Below, in pieces: positions 7,943-16,405 of a stretch of 64,000 nt of DNA. How positions within the stretch are numbered: position 1 is the stretch's first letter; each line of letters starts with the position of its first letter. The stretch is taken from assembly GCF_005938105.1 (NCBI RefSeq), contig NZ_VCPE01000003.1:434001-498000 (forward strand), given 5' to 3'. A program made the position numbers and the translations under genes. The notes beneath the pieces were generated by a model that was not told where the DNA came from, made no database searches, and saw only the letters and a program-made list of their open reading frames with translations. The stretch is from Brucella haematophila (GTDB lineage: Bacteria; Pseudomonadota; Alphaproteobacteria; Rhizobiales; Rhizobiaceae).

Positions 7943-9689
7943 TCTCGATCAGCACACATCAGACGAAGTCGATCTGCTGGTTTGTGGGGCGGGCGCTGGA
8001 GGAATGACAGTAGCACTCGTCGGTGCTCTGGAGGGACTAAATGTCCTTTTGTGTGAAAAGACAGATCGGGTTGGTGGTACAACCTCGACTTCAGGCGGTA
8101 CAACATGGGTACCCGGTACACATCTTTCAGAAGAGGCAGGGGTTCCTGATACTGTCGAAGATGCCCGCGCTTTTCTCGAAAGTGTTGTCGCCAATCGGGG
8201 TGGCATTCGTCTCCGCGATGCGTTTCTCGCTTCGGGGCGTGAGGCTATCGAAGATCTGGACCGTCGCACAGATGTAAAATTTGCGGCCGCGCTTGCACAT
8301 CCGGACTATCTTGACGGGCCGGGTTCTGCCTATGGCGGTCGAGCTTTAGGGCCGATTGCATTCGACGGTCGCTTATTGGAGCGTGACGATTTCGACCGTG
8401 TTCGCCCGCCGCGCCGCGAATTCATGGGGCTTGGCGGGATGATGGTTGGGCGCAATGAATTGGGCGCTTTGCTCGCACCTTTCGGCTCCGTTGCCAATTT
8501 TCGCAGTACGATCCAGATTGTCGGGCGCTATCTGCTTGACCGTCTGCGCTATCGGCGTGGAACACGTCTTTTGATGGGAAATGCACTGGTGGCGCGACTT
8601 TTCTACAGTCTGCGCAGGGCAAAGGTGCCGGTGTTGTTTGAAACGAGTATTCGCGAACTCCTTGTTGAGAATGACCGTGTTGTCGGTGCTGTGCTGGAGG
8701 GACCATCGGGATTGCGCCGCATACGGGCACGTAAAGGTGTCGTGCTGGCTACAGGCGGCGTGTGCTGGAACAAGAAAATCCGTGACCGGCTGTTCCCTGA
8801 AAGTGCGCGCGATTACTCTTTGGCGCCCGTTACCAATACCGGCGACGGAGCCGATGTGGCAATGGCGATTGGTGCACGTTTCGAGGATGGCGGTGATAGT
8901 CCCGCACTTTGGATGCCATGTTCATCCTATCGTCGGGCAGATGGCACATTGGCGGTGTGGCCTCATATCATTCTCGACCGCGCGAAACCGGGTCTTCTGG
9001 CGGTCGATGCTGCTGGCAAGCGTTTTGTCAATGAATCCAATTCCTATCATGACTTTTCGATGGGGCAGATCGGCAATGGCACGAATCCGGCTCATCTGAT
9101 CTGCGGCACAGAATTTCTGCATCGCTACGGTATGGGAATGATCTTGCCAGGAGCAAAGAACCTGAAGGCGATGCTCAAGGCTGGATATGTGATTGAGGGC
9201 GCGACTTTGCCTGAACTGGCAGTGAAGATTGGCTGCGACGCGGAGATGCTCGTCAAGACAGTCGAAGCCTATAACCGTTCTGCCGCAACAGGTGTGGATG
9301 AAGTCTTTGGACGCGGCACATCGGTGATGAACCGCTTCAATGGCGACGCCAGTTTTAGCCCCAACCCGTGTCTTGGACCGGTCGGTAAGGGTCCATATTA
9401 CGCGATGGCAGTTCGCCCATCCGATCTGGCCTCGAGTGCGGGCCTTTCGGGTGACGAGTTCGGACGGGTTCTCAATGAGAACGGTGAACCGATCCACGGA
9501 CTTTATGCTTGTGGCAATGATCTCGCCTCGATCTTTCGCGGAACCTATCCGGGACCGGGCACGACCATTGGTCCGGCCGTGGTGTTTGGATGGCGCGTGG
9601 CTAAACACGCCGCAGGCACGCTTGCCGAAGTACCCCACACGACGTCCGACGTGATTATGAATGAAAGGAAGAAACATGCAACGCTATGA
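7932..9689 (+). CDS. FAD-dependent oxidoreductase, ketosteroid dehydrogenase-like (2)
   Basis: A 585-residue paralogue of the preceding flavoprotein. It has GAGAGG at 19-24, Glu42 and GGTTSTSGGTTWVPG, then NESNSYHDF and the C-terminal TYPGPGTTIGPAVVFG. It begins inside the 3' end of gene 1 with AAGGAAACAGAAA before the ATG, so translation is coupled. Two successive desaturations of an alicyclic ketone or acid, or two subunits of one enzyme, are the obvious explanations. Its own 3' end overlaps the leader of the NIPSNAP gene. Confidence 0.85.
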   Translation: MQSDLDQHTSDEVDLLVCGAGAGGMTVALVGALEGLNVLLCEKTDRVGGTTSTSGGTTWVPGTHLSEEAGVPDTVEDARAFLESVVANRGGIRLRDAFLASGREAIEDLDRRTDVKFAAALAHPDYLDGPGSAYGGRALGPIAFDGRLLERDDFDRVRPPRREFMGLGGMMVGRNELGALLAPFGSVANFRSTIQIVGRYLLDRLRYRRGTRLLMGNALVARLFYSLRRAKVPVLFETSIRELLVENDRVVGAVLEGPSGLRRIRARKGVVLATGGVCWNKKIRDRLFPESARDYSLAPVTNTGDGADVAMAIGARFEDGGDSPALWMPCSSYRRADGTLAVWPHIILDRAKPGLLAVDAAGKRFVNESNSYHDFSMGQIGNGTNPAHLICGTEFLHRYGMGMILPGAKNLKAMLKAGYVIEGATLPELAVKIGCDAEMLVKTVEAYNRSAATGVDEVFGRGTSVMNRFNGDASFSPNPCLGPVGKGPYYAMAVRPSDLASSAGLSGDEFGRVLNENGEPIHGLYACGNDLASIFRGTYPGPGTTIGPAVVFGWRVAKHAAGTLAEVPHTTSDVIMNERKKHATL

Positions 9690-10287
9690 GATCGCAACGC
9701 TTTCCACGACTATGGGGGCAGCCGCCAAAGTTGCACCGGCAGTGGAGACATTCGCCGGTGAGGGCAAGGGACGTCTTCTTGGTATTTTTTATGCCGATAT
9801 CGGAGCGCTGAACAAGGTTCTGGTTCTGCGCGGGTTCGAGAGCGCCGCTGATTATGAAGTCGAGCGAGAGCGTACGCTTCGCGCAGCAAGCCCATTCGGC
9901 GCAGCTGAATGGCTGACCGGTCTGGAACTTGAGGGATATGCGCCATTCCCCTTTCTGCCACCGGTTGAAACTGGCAGCTTTGGTCCGGCCTATGAATTTC
10001 GCACCTATGTTCTCAAAACCGGTGGTCTCGAGCCGACGATACGGGCATGGGAAGCGGCGGTGCCAGCACGCACTGAACTTTCAAAGCTGTCCATCTGCAT
10101 GTATGGCATCGACGGCAAACCACGCATGACCCATATCTGGCCTTTCACGTCGGTGAACGAGCGCGGTCAGATTCGGGCGGATTCCGTTGCTAAAAGCGTA
10201 TGGCCACCGAAGGGCGGGCCGGATTGGCTCACGACGGACATGCATTCAACCATCGCCTTTCCGACTGCAAATTCGCCTTTGAAATAA
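9676..10287 (+). CDS. NIPSNAP family protein
   Basis: A 203-residue protein with two ferredoxin-like alpha/beta-barrel halves: YEIATLSTTMG... in the N-terminal half and YEFRTYVLKTGGLEPTIRAW in the second, closing with MTHIWPF. It lacks cofactor motifs. NIPSNAP/dimeric alpha-beta barrel proteins occur in many catabolic operons, usually without a proven role. The ATG at 9676 follows AAAGGAAGAAAC, is preferred to the in-frame start at 9661, and lies inside the end of the second flavoprotein gene. Confidence 0.8.
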   Translation: MQRYEIATLSTTMGAAAKVAPAVETFAGEGKGRLLGIFYADIGALNKVLVLRGFESAADYEVERERTLRAASPFGAAEWLTGLELEGYAPFPFLPPVETGSFGPAYEFRTYVLKTGGLEPTIRAWEAAVPARTELSKLSICMYGIDGKPRMTHIWPFTSVNERGQIRADSVAKSVWPPKGGPDWLTTDMHSTIAFPTANSPLK

Positions 10288-10312
10288 GCTGCGATAAAAA
10301 CGGGAGAAGAAA

Positions 10313-11137
10313 GTGGCCTCGTTTCCTCTTGGAGTGAGTACGATCAGTGATGCCTGGACGGTGCCTCTGGAGGAGTCCCTGACTCGTCTGGCAAAGCTTG
10401 GCTTCACGCATTTCGATGTAATGGTTAGCCCGGCGCATCTCGACATCCAGAATATGACGGCACGTGATTATGCGCGTATCCGTCGGTTTCTGGAGACAGA
10501 GGGTTTGACCATCCATTCGCTGACGGCGCAGAGTCTGGATCATAACCTTGCTTCTCCCCGCGAAGAAATTCGCGATATGACAGTCGGCTTCAACAAGAAG
10601 CTTTTGGACGCGACCTATGAACTCGGCGCGCAAGGCTTTGTCTCCGTATCGGGGCGATACAATGCGCTGAATGCGCCGCCAAAAGCTCAATTGGAGGGCT
10701 GGCTCCGGGGCTCACTCGAGAAGACGGTCGCTTATGCGGAGCGGGCTGGGGTAAAGGTGTTTCTGGAAAACATCCCGATGGGGGTATTGCCGGATGCAAA
10801 GAGCATGGTCAAATGGGTGGAAGAATTTTCCAGCCCGGCCCTGACCATCTGTTACGATCTTGCCAATGCACATTTCATCAGTGAGGACCTGAGCGAAGCC
10901 ATTCCCTTGGTGGTTCCTTATCTCGATATACTGCACATGTCCGATACGGGTAAAGGCGCCTGGAAGCACGACCCTATTGGAACAGGCAGCGTCGATTTCA
11001 CGGCTGCAGCCCGTGCGCTCGCCAGCTCTGGATATCAGGGGTTGTCGGTTGTGGAGATTCTCAGTTCAGAGCCCGCCACGGCAATCCGGGACGCTTTGCT
11101 AAAGCTTGAGCCTCTGGGTTGGACAGTGTCTGAATAA
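10313..11137 (+). CDS. xylose isomerase-like TIM-barrel protein (distinct clade)
   Basis: A 274-residue TIM barrel of the sugar phosphate isomerase/epimerase superfamily. Motifs are VFLENIPMG (Glu ligand), ICYDLANAHFIS (Asp/His), DILHMSDTGKGAWKHDPIGTG (His and Asp, typical of xylose-isomerase-like enzymes) and VVEIL (Glu). It differs in sequence from paralogues A, B and C of this window and keeps the more usual His rather than Gln ligand. The start is GTG with GGGAGAAGAAA before it. It is the last gene of the + strand run from the MFS gene and is followed by a strong hairpin. Confidence 0.8.
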   Translation: MASFPLGVSTISDAWTVPLEESLTRLAKLGFTHFDVMVSPAHLDIQNMTARDYARIRRFLETEGLTIHSLTAQSLDHNLASPREEIRDMTVGFNKKLLDATYELGAQGFVSVSGRYNALNAPPKAQLEGWLRGSLEKTVAYAERAGVKVFLENIPMGVLPDAKSMVKWVEEFSSPALTICYDLANAHFISEDLSEAIPLVVPYLDILHMSDTGKGAWKHDPIGTGSVDFTAAARALASSGYQGLSVVEILSSEPATAIRDALLKLEPLGWTVSE

Positions 11138-11212
11138 CTCAGCCTGTGCAAGGCCGGCTAGAGCCTGTTTCAACACTGCGTTAAGCTCTATGCGGAGCCT
11201 TCGAAACAAGAG

Positions 11213-11244
11213 AAGCCCCGAGATGGATTGCCATTTCGGGGCTT
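11213..11244. terminator. bidirectional terminator hairpin
   Basis: AAGCCCCGAGATGG and CCATTTCGGGGCTT form a 14-bp stem (one G-T pair) with a four-base loop. It lies between the convergent TIM-barrel and IclR genes. Flanks are moderately T-rich on both strands, so it may serve both. Confidence 0.75.
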
Positions 11245-11266
11245 GTTCGGTGTTGTGGAACGGGCC

Positions 11267-12061
11267 TCAGCTTCGCTTGTGCAAGCCGGGAAAGTAGCGC
11301 GATCCGCTTGCTGCGAGACCGATTTCTTCTGCTGCTCTGGTGAGGTGCGGCGCAAGTTCCGCCATGCGCTCTGGTGTCATGCGAACAGCAGGTCCGGCGA
11401 TTGAAAGGCAACTAATAACCTCGCCGCTGCTGCGAACCGGCACGGCCATTGCAGCCATGCCGACAATGTAGCTGTTGACCGAAACCGAATAACCGCGCTT
11501 GCGTGTCTGCGCCAACACTTTCAGGAGTTCGGTGATTGTGGTTGGAGCCCCAGGCCCGGACGGCTTGCTACTATTGTTAAGACCTTGACGCGCGACGCGC
11601 TGCAAAGCCTCATCATCACTCATAGAGGCAAGCCATGCCTGACCACCGGCGCTTGTGGCAAGATGAACATTAACGCCCTGCTCTTGTCCGGGGTCGTAGC
11701 GCAAGCCGCCCGTTGCGCCTTGCGCCACCGCGACGCAGATCAGATCGTCGCCATCAATCACCGAAAGACGAATCAACTCACCGCTGGTTTGGGCCAACCG
11801 GTCCAATATCGGCTGGGCCACATCTCCAACACCGGTGCGACCAAGAAAGCCCACTCCAAGTGCCGCAAGTTTCATGGTGAGTGCGTAATCGCCCTGATCT
11901 TGAACCTGGCGAACATAACCAAGGCGAATCAATTCGTTAAGCGTTCGGTGTACGCCGCTCGGTGGTTGATTGACATGCTGGGCTATCGCTGAGACGGAGA
12001 GACCCGCGGGACGAGCGGCGAGCAGCTCGATGATGGTCAGCGATTTTTCAAGAGCGCTCAT
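11267..12061 (-). CDS. IclR family transcriptional regulator
   Basis: A 264-residue regulator. The N-terminal winged helix-turn-helix is at about residues 5-60 (TIIELLAARPAGLSVSAIA, then PPSGVHRTLNELIRLGYV). The IclR effector domain follows, with GAPTTITELLKVLAQTRKRG and VGMAAMAVPVRSSGEVISCL. IclR proteins often control aromatic and quinate/protocatechuate pathways (PcaR, PobR, QuiR types), binding palindromes at the promoters. The GAAT-N3-ATTC repeats at 2928 and 4585 are plausible targets. Confidence 0.88.
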   Translation of the reverse strand: MSALEKSLTIIELLAARPAGLSVSAIAQHVNQPPSGVHRTLNELIRLGYVRQVQDQGDYALTMKLAALGVGFLGRTGVGDVAQPILDRLAQTSGELIRLSVIDGDDLICVAVAQGATGGLRYDPGQEQGVNVHLATSAGGQAWLASMSDDEALQRVARQGLNNSSKPSGPGAPTTITELLKVLAQTRKRGYSVSVNSYIVGMAAMAVPVRSSGEVISCLSIAGPAVRMTPERMAELAPHLTRAAEEIGLAASGSRYFPGLHKRS

Positions 12062-12221
12062 AGCATTCCATTTCAGTTGCCTATGTTCTTTTTGGCATAT
12101 GAGCCGTGACAGTCAAGGCGATTACCGTACTGCGACCCTAGAAATGGTGCCGATCACGATGACACGCGGAATGGATTGATGCTGCACGGAGAGATATTTG
12201 GCGAAGTTGGCCGTGATTGAA

Positions 12222-12935
12222 TTATTCCGGAAGTGGCCCGATACGATCAAGCTTGGCACTGCGCGCCGCCCGACCACCGAGTGCCCGCACTGGCTCGTTA
12301 TCGATGCCGTAACGTTCCGCCATCAACATGATATGCGTGGAAAGATGTTGGAGCGCTTCGGTGATCCGGTCGGTTTCAAGCAGCTCGACAATGACCAGAT
12401 GCTCGGCGCTGGAAAATTTACGGGCAGGCAGCGACGAACGATGCGACCGTAAGGCTGCTACTTTGCCGGCCACAAGATGGTAGGCGTTCACCAGATAAGG
12501 ATTGCCACAGTTTTCCAGTGCGGCGTCGTGAAAATGATCGTCTGCCCGGGCGCTGCGCAAAGCATCGCCAGCGTCACAGGCCTTAATCATGTCTTTCGCC
12601 GCTGCGCGCATTGCTTTCAGCGTTTCATTGCGTCTACGCATCATAGCCAGGCGCACCGCTTCAACTTCGATTGTCTTTCTGAACTCGCATAGATTCACAG
12701 TATCTTCGTGGGTCGGCAGAAAGACAAAGGTGCCCCTCTGCGGTTGCACGTCAATCAGGCCCTGTTGCTCCAGCAGAGCGAAAGCTTCCTTCACGGGGCT
12801 GCGGCTATCGCCGAGCGCTGTTGCGAGCTTGTCTTCCGACAGAGCATCCCCCAGCTCGAGTTCACCGTCAATAATTGCCCGCCGCAACCTGTCAGTCACG
12901 CGTGCGCCCAGCGAGGATCGCGGTTTTGAATGCAT
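12222..12935 (-). CDS. GntR family regulator, FCD (FadR-type) effector domain
   Basis: A 237-residue regulator. The winged helix lies in about residues 10-75 (DRLRRAIIDGELELGDALS; DSRSPVKEAFALLEQQGLI; QPQRGTFVF), followed by an all-helical FCD domain with the metal-binding pattern FHDAALENCGN and later His residues. The start at 12935 is chosen over an upstream in-frame start because AAAGGGCGGCAGAA precedes it. It is downstream of the SDR and TIM-barrel genes on the same strand, separated by a GC hairpin at 13004. The divergent promoter at 14.7 kb carries a palindrome that could be its operator. Confidence 0.85.
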   Translation of the reverse strand: MHSKPRSSLGARVTDRLRRAIIDGELELGDALSEDKLATALGDSRSPVKEAFALLEQQGLIDVQPQRGTFVFLPTHEDTVNLCEFRKTIEVEAVRLAMMRRRNETLKAMRAAAKDMIKACDAGDALRSARADDHFHDAALENCGNPYLVNAYHLVAGKVAALRSHRSSLPARKFSSAEHLVIVELLETDRITEALQHLSTHIMLMAERYGIDNEPVRALGGRAARSAKLDRIGPLPE

Positions 12936-13003
12936 TTCTGCCGCCCTTTCCTTTTTGGGCCTAATAAGATTCCAGCTCAATGAATTGAATCATGTACGCG
13001 TCT

Positions 13004-13029
13004 GCCGGGGGCGAAGCAACACCCCCGGC
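13004..13029 (-). terminator. GC-rich hairpin after paralogue B
   Basis: GCCGGGGG and CCCCCGGC form a perfect 8-bp stem around a 10-base loop, 18 bases after the TIM-barrel stop. There is no T run, so it may attenuate read-through into the GntR gene rather than terminate fully. Confidence 0.45.
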
Positions 13030-13047
13030 GACATGACATCGTTTCAC

Positions 13048-13860
13048 CTATATGCCGTCGAGGAAGCGTTTTGTCGCCGCCATGCCCTGTTTTGCGCGTT
13101 CAAGGAAACCAAGTTCCGCGTCGCCTTTGTGCGGAGTTTCGACGCTGATCACGACATCATCAGGCAGGGCGGACACCAGTTCCCTGAGTCGCAGGCCGCC
13201 ATCGCCCGGGAACAGTCGCGCGGTTCGTGCCTCAGCAATATAGCCAGCATTGTCCATGGGCTGTTCAGCCGGTGCGTCGCAAAGTTGAAGATAGAGTGCC
13301 AGCCCTTCCGGTAACGCCGCTACATCTTCGGGACTGCCGCCAGACCGAAACAGATGCAACGCATCAATCAACAGCCCAACATTCTTGCGACCTGACGCGA
13401 CGGCAAGGCGCGTTGCATCATGGATCGTCGCCGTTGAACGCCAGCGCATGAATTCCACAGCCATTTTGATATCGTATTGTGCGGCTGCATCGGCGATACG
13501 GGCCAGATTGTCCGAAGATCGCGACGGGTCTGAATCCTCGCAGGTGATTTGCATCACCGGCATATTCAGTTCACCGGCTGTCTCGATGACCGGAAGCCAG
13601 GACGCGACATCGGTCTCCGGCAACAGTGTAAACACTTCCCCGTCGTAAAAGGAGACGCCTGTGTCTGCGGCGACAGCCTTGATTTCTTGAATCAGCGCCT
13701 TTTGACCAACAATAGGATGGGTGAGGTCCAGTCCATGCGGTGCGATCAGCCGCAGACTAACCATGTCGTAACCGCACGAAGCCGCGATTTTGACGTTTTC
13801 GACAGGCGGGCAGCCGAAGACAGTCAGATAGGCGAGGGAGAGAGGATGTTTTTTATACAT
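13048..13860 (-). CDS. TIM-barrel isomerase/dehydratase, 3-dehydroshikimate dehydratase-like (paralogue B)
   Basis: A 270-residue paralogue of the gene at 3754. The metal set is conserved one residue later: Glu136 (AVEFMRW), Asp166 (LIDALHL), Gln192 (LQLCDAP), Glu241 (SVETP). It also shares the N-terminal LAYLT/GYDMVSLRL block and the RLFPGDGGLRL loop. It starts with GAGGCCGCAAA before the ATG, nine bases after the SDR stop, so SDR and dehydratase are one operon. The divergence from A and C in the middle of the protein suggests a different substrate or step. Confidence 0.75.
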   Translation of the reverse strand: MYKKHPLSLAYLTVFGCPPVENVKIAASCGYDMVSLRLIAPHGLDLTHPIVGQKALIQEIKAVAADTGVSFYDGEVFTLLPETDVASWLPVIETAGELNMPVMQITCEDSDPSRSSDNLARIADAAAQYDIKMAVEFMRWRSTATIHDATRLAVASGRKNVGLLIDALHLFRSGGSPEDVAALPEGLALYLQLCDAPAEQPMDNAGYIAEARTARLFPGDGGLRLRELVSALPDDVVISVETPHKGDAELGFLERAKQGMAATKRFLDGI

Positions 13861-13869
13861 TTTGCGGCC

Positions 13870-14610
13870 TCAATATGTAGCACGACCACCGGAAACATCG
13901 AAGACCGCGCCGGTTGAAAACGAGCATTCTTCCGAGGCAAGCCAGCTCACCAGTGCCGCAACTTCGTCGGCTTCACCCAGCCTGCCGATTGGGATTTTAG
14001 CCGTTACAAAGGCTTTGAACTCAGGCGTGAGCTGGTTCATCATCTCGGTTTCGATTGCCGCCGGGGTGACGCAATTGACGCGGATTTGTGTAGGAGCAAG
14101 CTCTTTGCCGATGGACTTGGTCAAGCCGATAACGCCAGCTTTGGAAGCAGAATAGGCGACCGCGTTGGGGTTCCCCTCTTTCCCGGCGATGGAGGCAATA
14201 TTGACAATGCGGCCATATCCGGTTTTGAGCATTTCGCGCACCGCCGACTGGCAGCAGTAGAAAACGGCATCCAAATTGAGCGACATGACGAAACGCCATC
14301 CGTCATGTGGATATTTTTCGAATTGCTCCAGAGGACCATTGTGTCCGGCGCTGGTAACGAGAATGCCGAGCGGCCCCATCTCTGCAACTACCTTGGCGGT
14401 CGCGGCTTCGACCTCCGCGGCATCCATCACATTCACAACATATCCCTTGGCGCCCGGCAACTTTGCAGCGGCTTCCTCCACGCGCTCGCGGTTGATATCC
14501 CAAAGCGCGACCTTGTGCCCTTTGGCTGCAAGACGCGCGGCAATGGGAAATCCGAGTCCTCCGGCGCCTCCGGTTACGATCGCAACGCGTGGCATTTCCT
14601 GATCTGCCAT
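13870..14610 (-). CDS. short-chain dehydrogenase/reductase
   Basis: A 246-residue classical SDR. The TGGAGGLG cofactor motif is at 13-20. Asp38 at the end of the second strand (ALWDIN) points to NAD(H). The catalytic Ser lies in IVNIASIAGKEGN, and Tyr/Lys in YSASKAG. The C-terminus VFDVSGGRATY is typical of 3-oxoacyl-ACP reductase-like SDRs acting on small alcohols. A good GGGAGGAAAG site precedes the ATG. It is first in the minus-strand operon with paralogue B and divergent from the gene at 14805. Confidence 0.85.
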   Translation of the reverse strand: MADQEMPRVAIVTGGAGGLGFPIAARLAAKGHKVALWDINRERVEEAAAKLPGAKGYVVNVMDAAEVEAATAKVVAEMGPLGILVTSAGHNGPLEQFEKYPHDGWRFVMSLNLDAVFYCCQSAVREMLKTGYGRIVNIASIAGKEGNPNAVAYSASKAGVIGLTKSIGKELAPTQIRVNCVTPAAIETEMMNQLTPEFKAFVTAKIPIGRLGEADEVAALVSWLASEECSFSTGAVFDVSGGRATY

Positions 14611-14700
14611 AATGGCTTTCCTCCCTGATATTCAGGCCGTTTCCACGGCCAATGTGGATGTGACGCTCGACGCTGGCTCTTCCGCGAGCCAATCTTGGGC

Positions 14701-14729
14701 TTGACATTAGTAGAATACTAACATTCTAG
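14701..14729 (+). promoter_or_regulatory. promoter with overlapping palindromic operator
   Basis: TTGACA at 14701-14706 is a consensus -35 box, with TTCTAG 17 bases on as a possible -10. The palindrome TAGAATACTAACATTCTA (14711-14728; 6-bp arms, 6-base centre) fills the spacer, a position suited to repression. It sits in the divergent gap between the SDR operon and the gene at 14805, so the GntR or TetR regulator nearby is the likely ligand. Confidence 0.5.
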
Positions 14730-14804
14730 TAGCCTAAATGGGTCGGAAACGACCGACTTGTCAAGCGGAGAGGACGCGGGGCAAGCAGAATGGAGGAGAA
14801 GAAT

Positions 14805-15503
14805 ATGGGACTGAAGGGCTCTGCCTTTCTGGCGATCTGGCACGACATCGAAGATGGTGCACATGAGGAATATATCGAATGGCATACTCGGGAACATATG
14901 CCCGAGCGTCTCTCGATCCCTGGTTTTGGAACCGGCAAACGGCTCCACGCGCCTGCGGCGGCACGATATGTCTTCGGCACGATTTACGCGGGTGAAACCG
15001 TGGAAACTTTTCGCTCGCCCGCTTATCTCGAACGTTTGAACAATCCGACACCTTGGACCGCCGCGGTCGCTCCCAGTTTTCGCAACTTTTTGCGCGTTGC
15101 CTGCGAAAGACTGGTGACTGCCGGTAATGGCGACGGCGGCTGCATGGCGACGGTTCGGTTCGACCTTTCGGCCAGCGAAGGAGAGGAAGGGCTGAGGACA
15201 AAGGCGCAAGCGCTTGCCGACCAGATGCTTGCCGTACCCGGTGTTGCTTGCGTTCATATCGGTATCGCCCGCAGTGAGGTTTCCAGCGTTCGTACCAAGG
15301 AAACCGAGTTGCGCGCTGAAATGAATGAAGGCGGCTTCGATGTGGTGGTTCTTATCGAAGGAGCATCAAATCCGGGACTTCATGCGGCGTTGCCGCAGAT
15401 TGAACGGCTGGCAACAGAAAGCGGTGTTCTGTCTTCCCCCATCAGCAATATCTACGATGCTGCGTTCTCTTTGACCGCAGACGACATGAAGGGGGCAGCA
15501 TGA
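14805..15503 (+). CDS. dimeric alpha/beta-barrel protein of unknown function
   Basis: A 232-residue protein that looks like two ferredoxin-like alpha/beta halves. The first has FLAIWHDIEDGAHEEYIEWH and REHMPERLSIPGFGTGKRL, a pattern seen in EthD/Dabb-like proteins where the ETWH-type helix lines the pocket. The second half (MATVRFDLSASEGEEGL...) repeats the fold less clearly. I do not recognise a characterised homologue. The ATG at 14805 follows GGAGGAGAAGAAT. Its stop overlaps the ATG of the next gene (ATGA), so it is coupled to the epimerase/dehydratase. Confidence 0.65.
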   Translation: MGLKGSAFLAIWHDIEDGAHEEYIEWHTREHMPERLSIPGFGTGKRLHAPAAARYVFGTIYAGETVETFRSPAYLERLNNPTPWTAAVAPSFRNFLRVACERLVTAGNGDGGCMATVRFDLSASEGEEGLRTKAQALADQMLAVPGVACVHIGIARSEVSSVRTKETELRAEMNEGGFDVVVLIEGASNPGLHAALPQIERLATESGVLSSPISNIYDAAFSLTADDMKGAA

Positions 15504-16405
15504 CGCGGGTTCTCATCACGGGCGGGGCAGGTTTTCTGGGCGGATGGATTCTCAAGGCGCTGAAGGCTCAAGGTCACGATGTGCGCATCTTCGACCGTAC
15601 CAGTGATCGACGCATTCTCCGGGAAATCGTCGGCAGTGAGGCTGAGCATGTAGAGTGGTATCAAGGCGATATCACAGACGCAGAGGCGGTAAAGGCGGCT
15701 GCCAAGGACTGCGCCTCTATCGTACACCTTGCTGCGCTTCTAACACCTGCGTGCAAGAACGATCCGGTGCTGGGAGCGACCGTCAATCTGATTGGTACGC
15801 TGAATGTCTTCGAAGCAGCCAAAGCAAACGGGATCGAGCGGGTGGCCTATGCCAGCAGCGCCGCAGTCTTTGGCCCTGACGACGGAATGACGCCGCATCC
15901 TGTTTCGCAATATGGTGCTTTCAAACTCGCATGCGAAGGAAGTGCACGAGCCTATTGGTACGATGCTGGCATTGCCAGTATCGGCCTGCGTCCGACCGTT
16001 GTTTATGGGCCGGGCAGGGAAAGCGGGCTTACCGCAGGCCCAACACTTGCCTGTCGAGAGGCCGTTCGCGGCAATGCTTATACGATTGGCTATTCCGGGC
16101 CGCAGGATATGGTTTTCGTTGCCGATGTGGCGGCGGCATTTGCGGCGGCGGCAACACGATCTTACGATGGTGCGCATGCCTTTTCATTGGGTGGGGCATG
16201 CAAGGACCTGTCTGATGTCATCCGGGCTATCCGGTCAGAAATACCCGGTGCCGAAATCGATTTTTCTGGTGACCCTGTGCCGATGGCGCCGAATATCGCT
16301 GAGACCGACAATGAGCGTTTGCTTGGAGCCATTCCCGTCACGTCGCTTCGTGACGGAATAGCACAGACCATTGCGCATTACCGCTCAATGGAGGGGATGA
16401 TCTGA
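15500..16405 (+). CDS. NAD-dependent epimerase/dehydratase (extended SDR)
   Basis: A 301-residue extended SDR. GGAGFLG is near residues 8-14, Asp35 follows the second strand (RIFDRT, favouring NAD), ASSAAVFG is the Ser region, and YGAFKLACE is the YxxxK motif. LRPTVVYGPGRESG matches the sugar-epimerase/dehydratase subgroup. The substrate is probably a sugar acid or lactone-like polyol (inference). Its last 28 bases overlap the end of the convergent TetR gene. Confidence 0.82.
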   Translation: MTRVLITGGAGFLGGWILKALKAQGHDVRIFDRTSDRRILREIVGSEAEHVEWYQGDITDAEAVKAAAKDCASIVHLAALLTPACKNDPVLGATVNLIGTLNVFEAAKANGIERVAYASSAAVFGPDDGMTPHPVSQYGAFKLACEGSARAYWYDAGIASIGLRPTVVYGPGRESGLTAGPTLACREAVRGNAYTIGYSGPQDMVFVADVAAAFAAAATRSYDGAHAFSLGGACKDLSDVIRAIRSEIPGAEIDFSGDPVPMAPNIAETDNERLLGAIPVTSLRDGIAQTIAHYRSMEGMI

